Source of the DNA: DASVHS01 sp035468985
GTDB taxonomy: Bacteria; Acidobacteriota; Thermoanaerobaculia; Gp7-AA8
Assembly: GCA_035468985.1 (NCBI GenBank)
Contig: DATISF010000077.1
Coordinates: forward strand, 1 to 64,000
Direction: 5' to 3'
DNA length: 64,000 nucleotides
How positions within the stretch are numbered: the first letter of the stretch is position 1; each line of letters begins with the position of its first letter. Below, one piece after another: positions 50,719-62,024 of the stretch. The position numbers and the translations under genes are program-made. The notes under the pieces are model-generated. The model saw only the letters and a list, made by a program, of their open reading frames with translations, was not told the DNA's origin and did not search any database.

Positions 50719-51315
50719 ATGAGCATGGCGCCGCCGATCCTGCTGGTGGAAGACGATCTGTCGCTTGCGCAGACCATGTCGATGCTGCTCGAGAACATCG
50801 GCCTTCAGATCGAGCACTGCGCCAGCGGCGAAGTGGCGATCGAGCTCGTTCGTTCGAAGCGCTACGCCGTGGTGGTCATCGATATCATCCTGCAGACCGG
50901 CGTGAGCGGAATCTATGTCGTCAACGCGATCCGCGAGCTGCCGCCGGACCGCCGTCCGCATGTCCTTGTGATGACGGGCGCGAATCTGGAGGCGCTGCGT
51001 GGCATCGACCGTTCCGTGGTCTCGGCGGTGATGCTCAAGCCGGTTGACTTCGATCTCTTTTCGCAGTTCGTGCTGGCGACGTACCGGAAGGCCCTCAACC
51101 TGCAGAGTGAAGCCGGTGTCACAGTCGCGACGGACGCGAAACGCGTGCGGACGTTCTGCGGGAACTGCGGCGCCGAGATCACGCCGTGGATCGCGGACCC
51201 GCAAATGATGCCGCGCGTATCCGACGACACGTTCCAGATCTGGATGGAGACACCGTGCCGAACCTGCGGGTCACTCCCGACCGCGACCGGCGGCCGGACC
51301 GAGTGGCGGGCGTGA
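50719..51315 (+). CDS. Response regulator with C-terminal zinc ribbon
   Basis: 198 residues. The receiver domain (1-125) has the acidic pair Asp12-Asp13, phosphoacceptor Asp55 in VVVIDIIL, Thr86 and Lys107 in MLKPVD. The tail has no DNA-binding or enzymatic domain; instead it carries FCGNCGAEI and PCRTCG, two CxxC pairs about 38 residues apart that could bind one zinc. No histidine kinase is adjacent. It diverges from the alpha-2-macroglobulin gene and precedes the carbonic anhydrase gene. It is probably a single-domain-type regulator acting by protein contact. Confidence 0.8.
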   Translation: MSMAPPILLVEDDLSLAQTMSMLLENIGLQIEHCASGEVAIELVRSKRYAVVVIDIILQTGVSGIYVVNAIRELPPDRRPHVLVMTGANLEALRGIDRSVVSAVMLKPVDFDLFSQFVLATYRKALNLQSEAGVTVATDAKRVRTFCGNCGAEITPWIADPQMMPRVSDDTFQIWMETPCRTCGSLPTATGGRTEWRA

Positions 51316-51344
51316 ATCGACGGCGGCACCGATCGGCACTCCCG

Positions 51345-51350
51345 TAGAAT
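51345..51350 (+). promoter_or_regulatory. Candidate -10 element TAGAAT before the carbonic anhydrase gene
   Basis: TAGAAT ten bases before the ATG at 51361; predicted transcription start near 51357 leaves only about four leader bases. There is no clear -35. Confidence 0.35.
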
Positions 51351-51360
51351 CCCCGCCACC

Positions 51361-51969
51361 ATGCGCATCCTCTCCAATCTCTTCGCGAACAACCGGGCCT
51401 GGGCCGCCGAGATGAAGGAGCGCGATCCCGAGTTCTTCTCGCGCCTCTCGCGGCAGCAGAACCCGAGCTATCTCTGGATCGGCTGTTCGGACAGCCGCGT
51501 TCCCGCGAACCAGATCGTCGGTCTCATTCCCGGCGACATGTTCGTGCATCGCAACGTCGCCAACGTCGTCGTGCACACGGATCTCAATTGCCTCTCCGCA
51601 ATCCAGTTCGCCGTGGAAGTTCTGCGCATCGAGCACATCATCGTCTGCGGGCACTACGGCTGCGGCGGCGTCCTCGCCGCCCTGCGCAACGAGAACCTCG
51701 GTTTGATCGACAACTGGCTGCGCCACATCCAGGACGTCTGGCGCAAACACAGGAGCCAGATCGACGCACTGCCGACCGAGACCGCGCGCCACGAGCGCCT
51801 CTGCGAGCTGAATGTCGTCGAACAGGTCGTGAACGTCAGCCAGACGACGGTGGTGCGCGACGCGTGGAAGCGCGGACAGACCGTCGCCGTGCACGGCTGG
51901 ATCTACGACGTCCGGGACGGACTGCTGCGTGACCTCGACATGACCGTCATGTCGGAAGCGGCGACCTGA
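51361..51969 (+). CDS. can: Beta-class carbonic anhydrase
   Basis: 202 residues. Zinc ligands and catalytic dyad are complete: Cys42-Ser-Asp44-Ser-Arg46 in GCSDSRVP, His98 and Cys101 in CGHYGCGG. The signature RNVANVV is present. The length and sequence match E. coli Can. It interconverts CO2 and bicarbonate in the cytoplasm, supplying carboxylases. It stands alone, with a -10-like element just upstream and probably a very short leader. Confidence 0.92.
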   Translation: MRILSNLFANNRAWAAEMKERDPEFFSRLSRQQNPSYLWIGCSDSRVPANQIVGLIPGDMFVHRNVANVVVHTDLNCLSAIQFAVEVLRIEHIIVCGHYGCGGVLAALRNENLGLIDNWLRHIQDVWRKHRSQIDALPTETARHERLCELNVVEQVVNVSQTTVVRDAWKRGQTVAVHGWIYDVRDGLLRDLDMTVMSEAAT

Positions 51970-52042
51970 ACCGCCGATCGACATCGATCGCGTTACCGCG
52001 GAGCGGCGCGCGTGTACGCGGTGGGATCACGAAACCGCTGTC

Positions 52043-53059
52043 TTAACGATGTTCGAGCCGGACACCACCCGCGGACGGTAGCGTCGCGAGAAACTTCTCC
52101 ACGTACGTGTGCCACACCGCGGGAAGCGTGTGTGTTCCGTGGCCGCGGGTCTCATCGTTGATCGGAAGCAGCACATACCGGCCGTGCTTCACCCGTTTGA
52201 TCAGCGCATCCATGATTCCGAGTTCCGGCGGATTCACGAAATCGTCCGCGGAGTTGATCGCCAGAAGCGGCGCGGTGATGCGCTCGAGCTGCGTCGAAGG
52301 ATCGTAGTGGCGCGATGCCTCGATCGCGTACAGCAGGTCCGTGGCATTCGCCGACGCGAGACGGGTGTTCATCTGCGACTCGAGCCAGCGATCGGCGTCG
52401 TCGGCTGACGGCATGGTCTTCTGCCACTGCAGCGGTGAGCTGGTGGCGATCATCAGGATCTGCACGGCGGCCTGAAGATCGTTGCGCTGCAGGTCGTCGA
52501 TGATCATCTTGCGCCAGACGCGATTCCGCCCTGCGATTTGCACCGGCAGGCTGGCCAGCGGGATCAGCGCGTCCATCATGTCCGGCCAGCGCTCGCCCCA
52601 CATCCACGTGTGCATCGCTCCCATCGACGTGCCGATGATCAGGAAGAGATGGTCGATGCCGAGTCCCTCGCGGACGAGGCGATTCTGCAGCTCGATCATG
52701 TCCTCGTAGTCGTAGCGCGGGAACTTCGCGTCGAGACCGTCGCTCGGCTTGCTGGACTTGCCGTGGCCGACATTGTCGGGAATGACGATGAAGTAGCGCG
52801 ATGCGTCGAAGAGGCCGCCGGGCTTGAACAGAAACCCCGCGAAGTTGTCGCCAAGGAACTGACGCGACGAGCCGCCGGTGCCGTGAAGAACGAGAATGGC
52901 CGGCTTTCCGGGCGTGCCCAACGTGACGTAGTGGATGCGCACTTCCGGCAGCGTCTCGCCGGACTGGAACCGGAAATCGTGGACGACGAAATCGTGGTCC
53001 TCGGCGGCGCGTGCCGCGCCGGCAACGAGCAGGAGGACAAAGAAGATCCGTCGCAGCAT
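52043..53059 (-). CDS. Exported alpha/beta hydrolase, homoserine O-acetyltransferase-like
   Basis: 338 residues with a signal peptide (MLRRIFFVLLLVAGAARA). Alpha/beta hydrolase triad: nucleophile Ser in IIGTSMGAMHTWMWGE, Asp in AINSADDF and His in ETRGHGTHTLP. The oxyanion region is LHGTGGSSRQFL. The sequence follows the MetX subfamily, but export to the periplasm argues against methionine synthesis and for an esterase role. The longer upstream frame is repeat-like in composition and was not used. It follows the FtsX-type permease gene by five bases, perhaps in the same transcript. Confidence 0.82.
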   Translation of the reverse strand: MLRRIFFVLLLVAGAARAAEDHDFVVHDFRFQSGETLPEVRIHYVTLGTPGKPAILVLHGTGGSSRQFLGDNFAGFLFKPGGLFDASRYFIVIPDNVGHGKSSKPSDGLDAKFPRYDYEDMIELQNRLVREGLGIDHLFLIIGTSMGAMHTWMWGERWPDMMDALIPLASLPVQIAGRNRVWRKMIIDDLQRNDLQAAVQILMIATSSPLQWQKTMPSADDADRWLESQMNTRLASANATDLLYAIEASRHYDPSTQLERITAPLLAINSADDFVNPPELGIMDALIKRVKHGRYVLLPINDETRGHGTHTLPAVWHTYVEKFLATLPSAGGVRLEHR

Positions 53060-53064
53060 CCGCG

Positions 53065-54291
<1,227 letters not shown>

Positions 54292-54296
54292 GTTTA

Positions 54297-54402
54297 CGAG
54301 ATTCGAGGTTCGGGATTCGGGATTCGGGGCTGCGCCACTCGGTTCAATTCGGAATTCGGAGCGAAGCACTCCCGAATCCCGAACCCCGAATCCCGAACCC
54401 CG
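54297..54402. repeat. Repeat of ATTCGGG/CCCGAAT units between the two permease genes
   Basis: TTCGGGATTCGGGATTCGGGG on the left and CCCGAATCCCGAACCCCG on the right form an imperfect inverted repeat about 106 bases long, each arm itself made of 7-8 base units. It fills the whole spacer and is transcribed with the operon. Confidence 0.75.
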
Positions 54403-55662
54403 CTACTCATATCTCAACGCCTCGATCGGATCCAACCTCGACGCCGTCAGCGCCGGAGCGAACCCGGAGAAGATCCCGGTCAGCGTCGACACGATCAGTC
54501 CGGTGAACACGAGGCCGAGCGAGAACTGCATCGGGAACGAGGGGAAGGCCTTGGCCACGGCCACGCACATCAGCCAGGAGAGCGTCAGTCCCGCGGCTCC
54601 GCCGATCAGACAGATCGAAACGGCCTCGACGAGGAACTGCAGCAGAATCGTGCGGCGGCGCGCGCCAACTGCCTTGCGCGTTCCGATCTCGCGCGTCCGC
54701 TCCTTCACGCTGACGTAGGTGATGTTCATGATGCCGATCGCGCCGACGAACAGCGCCAGACCGGTGATGAACAATCCGGCCATGGCAATGCCGGCCTTGA
54801 CCGGCTCGATCGTCGTGCGCAGCGCCTGCTGCTCGTTGATCTCGAAGTCGTCCTTCTGTTCGGGCCGCAGACCGCGCACTCGCCGCATGTCGCCGCGCAG
54901 CTCGTCGCTGGCCGCTTCCATGCGGCTCTTGTCCTTCACCTTCACGCGGATCGACGTATCGAGCCGCGCGCTGAAGTTTTTCGTGAACGATCCCAACGGA
55001 ACGCACGCGTAGGTGTCGAAGCTGAACAGGCCGAGGAACGTGCCCATGCGCGACCAGACGCCGACGACGTGGTAAGGGGTCCCGTCGATGAGCACGGTCT
55101 TGTCGATCGCCGATCCGGCCGGGACCAGCGCTTCGGCCACGTCATATCCGAGCACCACGACGTTGTGGCCGCCGCGCGACTCGGCCTCGGTGAAGAAGCG
55201 TCCTTCCTGAAATGCCGCGGTCGACGTGAGCAGAAACTCTTCCGTCGTTCCCTGCGTGAAGACGCCGCGGACCTCGTTGTCGCCGTACTTCACGTTGCGA
55301 ACGGTGTTGAGCGTCGGCACCGCGGTGATCAACTGCGAATTGGGAGTGGCGGCGATGATCCGCTTCAGATCGTCGGCGTAGCGGGTCTCCATCCGCCGGC
55401 GGTTGCGGAACTCCCACCAGTTGTCGACGTGATGCCAGGGCCACTTCTCGACGTACAAGAGATCGTCGCCGATCACGGAGAGGCTGCGCTCGAAGCCGAT
55501 CTCGATGCCCGCGATCGCCGAGCCCATGAGCGTCACGGCGATGATCCCGATGATGACCCCGAGGGCGGTGAGCACCGACCGCATCTTGTGCGCGCGGATG
55601 ACGGTGAACGCCATCCGGAACGATTCGCCAAGCTCAGTGCTCAGATCGCGCAGGAACGACAT
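54403..55662 (-). CDS. MacB/FtsX-type ABC transporter permease (first of two)
   Basis: 419 residues, same plan as its neighbour: MRSVLTALGVIIGIIAVTLM helix, large periplasmic domain (RRRMETRYADDLKRIIAATP), VSVKERTREIGTRKAVGARRRTI coupling loop, three C-terminal helices, and ending ASRLDPIEALRYE. The paralogue is clearly related but diverged in the periplasmic domain, suggesting a heterodimeric permease. Its ATG comes one base after the adaptor's stop codon. No ATP-binding subunit gene lies in the window. Confidence 0.85.
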   Translation of the reverse strand: MSFLRDLSTELGESFRMAFTVIRAHKMRSVLTALGVIIGIIAVTLMGSAIAGIEIGFERSLSVIGDDLLYVEKWPWHHVDNWWEFRNRRRMETRYADDLKRIIAATPNSQLITAVPTLNTVRNVKYGDNEVRGVFTQGTTEEFLLTSTAAFQEGRFFTEAESRGGHNVVVLGYDVAEALVPAGSAIDKTVLIDGTPYHVVGVWSRMGTFLGLFSFDTYACVPLGSFTKNFSARLDTSIRVKVKDKSRMEAASDELRGDMRRVRGLRPEQKDDFEINEQQALRTTIEPVKAGIAMAGLFITGLALFVGAIGIMNITYVSVKERTREIGTRKAVGARRRTILLQFLVEAVSICLIGGAAGLTLSWLMCVAVAKAFPSFPMQFSLGLVFTGLIVSTLTGIFSGFAPALTASRLDPIEALRYE

Positions 55663-55663
55663 G

Positions 55664-56992
55664 TCAGGAAGCCTTCGCGCCGGGTTTCTCGATCTGGACC
55701 TTCGATCCGTCCTTCAATTTGCGTGAGATCACGGTGTACGAGCCCGACACCACTTCATCGCCCGGCTTGATGCCGCTCTTGATCTCGATGTAGGTGTTGT
55801 CGGCAAGGCCCGTCTCCACTCGCTGCATTTTGACTTTGTCGCCGGTCCGGACGAACACCACACGCTGCAGTTTCTCGCGCATCTCGCGTTGCTTGCGCTT
55901 TTCGACGGCCGTGTTCGTGACGTCGGCGCGGTTGTCGCCCGAATCGCGCGCCTTCGCCGCCGCATTCTCCTTCTCCGCCTCTTCCGGCGAGAGCTTGCTG
56001 TCGGCGGTGCGCACGGTGACGCTCTGAATCGGAACGACCACCGCGTTCTGCACGGTCGCGGTTTCGATGTCCGCGGTCGCGCTCATGCCCGGGCGAAGGA
56101 CGACGGTCCGGTCGGGAATCGAGATCTTCACCTCGAAATTCGTGACCTCTTCCTGCGTGCCTGCGTTCTTGGTGCTGGCAGTGGAGGCGATCTCCCGCAC
56201 GATGCCCCGGATGATCCGATCGGGATAGGCATCGACGCTGATCCGCGCTGAATCGCCCGCCTTCACGTTGACGACATCATTTTCGTTGACGTTGACCACC
56301 GCTTCCATGGCGTTGAGGTTCGCGACCTTCATGACCTCGGTGCCGGCGAACTGGCTCGTGCCGACCACGCGCTGCCCCACGCGCGCCGGAAGCGTGCTGA
56401 TCGTGCCGTCGGCCGGGGCGAAGATGCTCGTCTTCGACAGCGCATCGCGGATCTGCCGCAGCGCCCCCTCGGCGCGCTCGGCCTCGAAGCTCGAAGACTG
56501 CAGTGCCGCCCTGGCGATGTCGTAGTTCGTCTGTGCCGCGTTCCGGTCGGCCTCCGACAGAAGCTTCTGGTTGAACAGGTTCATGGCCCGCTTGTAGTCG
56601 ATGTCCGCCTTCGCCAGCTCCGCGCGGTGCTGCACGATCCCGGAGCGCGCGGCCGAGAGGGCCGCCTGCTGCGCCTCGACCTGGGCCTGATAGGCGTCCG
56701 GCTTGATCTTCAGAAGCAGATCGCCCTTGTGGACCTGCTGCCCCTCCCTGACCGGGATCTCGATGATCTCACCCGAGACTTCCGGCGCAATCGGCACTTC
56801 CACTTCCGGCTGAATCTTGCCGGTCGCGGTCACCAGCTGCGTGATGGTCTTGCGGAACGCCTTGTCGGTGGTCACGGAAGTCGCTTTCTCGCGCTTCTTC
56901 GCCACCACCATCGAGCCAAGGGTGATCAACACGACGATCGCGATGCCGATCGTGATGAAGAGTTTCTTCCTGGAACGTTTCTCTTGCGCCAT
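55664..56992 (-). CDS. HlyD/MacA-type periplasmic adaptor protein
   Basis: 442 residues. N-terminal anchor helix (KLFITIGIAIVVLITLGSMVV, about 9-29); lipoyl half GKIQPEVEVPIAPEVSGEIIEI; an alpha-hairpin of about 100 residues (YQAQVEAQQAALSAARSGIV onward); second lipoyl half DGTISTLPARVGQRVV; barrel and membrane-proximal domain to the end. A charged insert (EEAEKENAAAKARDSGDNRA) occurs near 360-400 and is unusual for MacA. It links the two permeases to an outer-membrane channel. The start MAQEKRSRKK fits best; the longer frame upstream overlaps the divergent gene. Confidence 0.87.
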   Translation of the reverse strand: MAQEKRSRKKLFITIGIAIVVLITLGSMVVAKKREKATSVTTDKAFRKTITQLVTATGKIQPEVEVPIAPEVSGEIIEIPVREGQQVHKGDLLLKIKPDAYQAQVEAQQAALSAARSGIVQHRAELAKADIDYKRAMNLFNQKLLSEADRNAAQTNYDIARAALQSSSFEAERAEGALRQIRDALSKTSIFAPADGTISTLPARVGQRVVGTSQFAGTEVMKVANLNAMEAVVNVNENDVVNVKAGDSARISVDAYPDRIIRGIVREIASTASTKNAGTQEEVTNFEVKISIPDRTVVLRPGMSATADIETATVQNAVVVPIQSVTVRTADSKLSPEEAEKENAAAKARDSGDNRADVTNTAVEKRKQREMREKLQRVVFVRTGDKVKMQRVETGLADNTYIEIKSGIKPGDEVVSGSYTVISRKLKDGSKVQIEKPGAKAS

Positions 56993-57013
56993 CAACCCAC
57001 TCTCAACGACGGA

Positions 57014-57019
57014 TATGAT
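57014..57019 (+). promoter_or_regulatory. Candidate -10 element TATGAT before the enoyl-CoA hydratase homologue
   Basis: TATGAT six bases before the ATG at 57026. A start of transcription seven bases on would fall on the ATG itself, implying a leaderless mRNA. No -35 is evident. Confidence 0.35.
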
Positions 57020-57025
57020 CGATTT

Positions 57026-57757
57026 ATGCTGGAACGTGACATCCGCGAGGGAATCCTTACGCTTCGACTTGCCCACGGCAAGGCCAGCGCGATGGACCTC
57101 GAACTCTGTGAGAGTTTACGAACCGAAGTCCAAAGTGTTGCAGGCCGTGACGACGTCCGGGCCATCATCCTAACCGGAACGGGTTCGATTTTCTCGGCGG
57201 GCGTGGACCTCCCGCGGCTCGTCGCCGCCGGCGGCGACTACATACCCCGCTTTCTCCGGGCTCTCGACGACCTGATCCGGGCGTTGTTCGGCGTCCCGAA
57301 GCCGCTGATCGCGGCCGTCAACGGTCACGCGATCGCCGGCGGAGCGATCATGGCGTTCGCAGCCGACTACCGTCTCATGAGCAGCGGACGGATCGGCGTG
57401 CCGGAGCTTCTCGTCGGGGTGCCGTTCCCGCCGCTTCCGCTCGCGCTCGTCCGCTTTGCCGTTCCCCCGCAGCACGTGCAATCGATGGTGTACCTCGGCA
57501 AGACGATCGAAGCTCCGGTGGCGCGCGAGATGGGCATCATCGACGAAGCCGTCGAACCCGATCAGCTGATGCCGCGCGCAAACGCGATTGCCACTCAGCT
57601 CGGCGCGATTCCGCGGGAAGCATTCGCGATGGTCAAGCGGCAGATTCGCGAGCCATTTCTCCATCCGACTGAGGTGGATGTGATCCCGTTCTGGAGTCAG
57701 CCGGAAACGCATCAGCGGATTCGCCAGTACCTGGAGCGGACGATCGGGAAAAGGTGA
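57026..57757 (+). CDS. Enoyl-CoA hydratase/isomerase family protein
   Basis: 243 residues of the crotonase fold. The first oxyanion element is FSAGVDLPRLV (about 62-72); the second is NGHAIAGGAIMAFAADYRL (about 98-116), followed by GVPELLVGVPFPPLPLAL where typical hydratases have PExxxGxxPxxGG. Glu in PELLVGV keeps one catalytic position; the GG pair and the second Glu are not evident. It may be an isomerase, a hydrolase or a diverged member. It diverges from the adaptor gene and is probably leaderless. Confidence 0.82.
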   Translation: MLERDIREGILTLRLAHGKASAMDLELCESLRTEVQSVAGRDDVRAIILTGTGSIFSAGVDLPRLVAAGGDYIPRFLRALDDLIRALFGVPKPLIAAVNGHAIAGGAIMAFAADYRLMSSGRIGVPELLVGVPFPPLPLALVRFAVPPQHVQSMVYLGKTIEAPVAREMGIIDEAVEPDQLMPRANAIATQLGAIPREAFAMVKRQIREPFLHPTEVDVIPFWSQPETHQRIRQYLERTIGKR

Positions 57758-57844
57758 TGGGACTCGGGTCTCGGGGGCCTATTGGCGCTGAGGCCCCGGG
57801 GGACCTGGTACTAGATACCTGACACTCCTCCCCTGGCACGGGGA

Positions 57845-57850
57845 TAGAAT
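57845..57850 (+). promoter_or_regulatory. Candidate -10 element TAGAAT before the radical SAM gene
   Basis: TAGAAT 15 bases before ATG 57866. CTGACA at 57819-57824 could be a -35, but the 20-base spacing is long. Confidence 0.35.
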
Positions 57851-57865
57851 GCGACCCTTCGTATC

Positions 57866-59722
57866 ATGCGACTGCTGCTGATCAACCCCCGCGGACCGGA
57901 AAGCTTCTGGAGTTTTCGCTGGGCACTCGATCACGTTCTGTCCGGCAAACGCGCGGTCAATCCACCGCTCGGTCTGGCCACGCTGGCCGCGCTTTGTCCG
58001 AAGTCGTGGGACGTGGAGATCGTCGACGAGAACATCGAGTCAATCCCGATCGAACCTCGTGCCGATCTGATCGGCATCTGCGGCATGGGCGTGCAGTCGC
58101 CGCGTCAGCGCGAATTGATGGCGTACTACCGCGCGCATGGCTATTACGTCGTGGCCGGCGGCAGTTACGCATCGCTCGTTCCGGAGCAGTACGCCGATCT
58201 CGCCGACTCTGTCGTGGCCGGCGAGGCGGAGATGATCTGGCCGGAGTTCTGCGCCGACTTCGAAGCGGGACATCCGAAGAAGCTCTACCGGGAGACGCGC
58301 GAGGTCTCGCTGCACGACTCCCCCACCCCGCGCTTCGATCTTCTCAAGCTCGACCGCTACACGATGGTCAGCCTGCAGTTCTCTCGCGGCTGTCCGTTCC
58401 AGTGCGAGTTCTGCGACATCATCGTGATGTTCGGACGGAAGCCGCGGACGAAGACTCTCGCCCAGGTTCGCGCCGAGCTCGACCTGCTCCATGCCCTCGG
58501 CGCGAAGAACCTGTTCTTCGTCGACGACAACTTCATCGGCAACATCCCCCAGGCGCGCGAGCTGTTGAAAGGGATCGCCGAATACCAGAACGAACACGGC
58601 CAACCGTTCCGATTCGGAACCGAGGCGTCGCTGAATCTCGCGCAGCATGAAGATCTCATGCAGCTCTTCAACGAGGCCAACTTCAAGTGGGTGTTCATCG
58701 GGATCGAGTCACCCGACCCCGACGCCCTGCGCGAGACGAAAAAGCTCCAGAACCTCCGCGAGGACATCCTCACGTCGCTGCGGAGGATCTACGCCCACGG
58801 CATCGACATCTTCGCCGGGTTCATCGTCGGCTTCGATCACGACACGGTGAAGACGTTCGACCATCAGAGGGACTTCATCATGGCCTCCGGCATCCAGGTC
58901 GCCATGGTCGGGTTGCTGACCGCGCTGCCGCGCACGCCGCTCTACGAGCGCCTGCGCAAGGACGGGCGGCTGCTCGAAGGTGAATCCCTCGACAACACGC
59001 GCCTGGCGACGAACGTCGTTCCGAAGTCGATGACAGCCCTCGAGATGAGGCGCGGATATCAGGAGCTCTACCACACGCTCTGCTCCGATTGGGCGATCGC
59101 CGACCGTTTGAAGAACAAGCTGCGCTATCTCAAGACGAGCCATCAGACGGCCGGCTTCTCGCTCGGGCAGACGTTCCGGATTCTCCAGCGATTCGCCATG
59201 TCGGGCATCGCTCCCGGCGGATGGACCCGGTGGTGGCATTTCCTTCGGACCGCGGGCACGGCCGACCTGAAGCAGACGCCGTTCGTCATCAGCGAGTGGG
59301 TCACGGCTCTGGCGATGAAGGCTTACGCCGAGAAGTACGTCATCCCTTCGCCGGAGCTGGTGTCGGAAGCGATCGAGAGGCGGACCGCCCGGCTGCGGAC
59401 CAAGCTGCGCGCCTGGATCGACTCCGGTGCGCTGGACGTGAAACTCGACAGCGTGCGCACCCATCTCGAGGTGCGGCTCGCGGCGATCGACTCGAGCGGC
59501 TTCGCCCGGGCGGTGCGCCATCTGCGGGCAGTGCTCCGCCACACGCAGGCCAACGTCACCCTGCGGATCGAGGAGTGCGACGCGCCCAAGCTGCGGCGCC
59601 TCGTCCGGAAACTGCGCCGGTACAGCGATCGCGTGTCGCTGTCGCTCAGCGAGACCTTGCGCGGCCGGGTGGAGATCGACACGTCCCGATTCCATCTCGT
59701 GTACGAGCCCGCACAGCCGTAA
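57866..59722 (+). CDS. B12-binding radical SAM protein with DUF4070-type C-terminus
   Basis: 618 residues. The N-terminal 1-150 is a cobalamin-binding Rossmann domain (INPRG..., PPLGLATLAAL, VDENIESI, GICGMGVQSPR). The radical SAM core begins around 165 with Cys176, Cys180 and Cys183 (RGCPFQCEFC), then FVDDNFIGNIPQARELL and FIGIESPDPDALRETKKLQN. After about 440 comes a helical C-terminal extension of the DUF4070 type, ending with a 130-residue charged tail. Class B radical SAM enzymes often methylate or rearrange unactivated carbons. No substrate clue is given by neighbours. Confidence 0.87.
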   Translation: MRLLLINPRGPESFWSFRWALDHVLSGKRAVNPPLGLATLAALCPKSWDVEIVDENIESIPIEPRADLIGICGMGVQSPRQRELMAYYRAHGYYVVAGGSYASLVPEQYADLADSVVAGEAEMIWPEFCADFEAGHPKKLYRETREVSLHDSPTPRFDLLKLDRYTMVSLQFSRGCPFQCEFCDIIVMFGRKPRTKTLAQVRAELDLLHALGAKNLFFVDDNFIGNIPQARELLKGIAEYQNEHGQPFRFGTEASLNLAQHEDLMQLFNEANFKWVFIGIESPDPDALRETKKLQNLREDILTSLRRIYAHGIDIFAGFIVGFDHDTVKTFDHQRDFIMASGIQVAMVGLLTALPRTPLYERLRKDGRLLEGESLDNTRLATNVVPKSMTALEMRRGYQELYHTLCSDWAIADRLKNKLRYLKTSHQTAGFSLGQTFRILQRFAMSGIAPGGWTRWWHFLRTAGTADLKQTPFVISEWVTALAMKAYAEKYVIPSPELVSEAIERRTARLRTKLRAWIDSGALDVKLDSVRTHLEVRLAAIDSSGFARAVRHLRAVLRHTQANVTLRIEECDAPKLRRLVRKLRRYSDRVSLSLSETLRGRVEIDTSRFHLVYEPAQP

Positions 59723-59724
59723 CC

Positions 59725-59799
59725 CCATCCTGAGCCGCGCGGACGGCAAATGATCTCCTTCCACGCAACTCGAGATCCTGCGCTGCCGCTCAGGACGAC
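59725..59799. repeat. Family B palindromic repeat, diverged copy
   Basis: The left arm is CATCCTGAGCCGCGCGGACG; the right arm ends CCGCTCAGGACGAC. It lies three bases after the radical SAM stop codon and just before the prolyl oligopeptidase promoter region. Confidence 0.7.
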
Positions 59800-59805
59800 G
59801 TTCGA

Positions 59806-59811
59806 TATATT
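59806..59811 (+). promoter_or_regulatory. Candidate -10 element TATATT before the prolyl oligopeptidase gene
   Basis: TATATT eight bases before ATG 59820; transcription from near 59818 would give an almost leaderless mRNA. Confidence 0.4.
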
Positions 59812-59819
59812 CTTCGCCG

Positions 59820-61943
<2,124 letters not shown>

Positions 61944-61980
61944 CCGTGCCAAACCCCGACAAGTGTCTCTGATCACCTCG

Positions 61981-62015
61981 CCTCGTCAGCCGGAACTTAT
62001 ATTCGACTGACGAGG
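61981..62015. promoter_or_regulatory. Nine-bp inverted repeat upstream of the LRR gene
   Basis: CCTCGTCAG (61981-61989) and CTGACGAGG (62007-62015) are exact inverses with a 17-base AT-richer centre containing TTATATTC. It lies 10 bases before the ATG and could be an operator or an mRNA 5' hairpin. Confidence 0.45.
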
Positions 62016-62024
62016 TGTGCTCCC

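Noticed and set aside
54292..54369. 26-residue N-terminal extension of the second permease
   Set aside because: The extra residues (PNPESRTSNLVN and so on) are translated repeat sequence; the FtsX-type N-terminus begins at MAFSEIIR.
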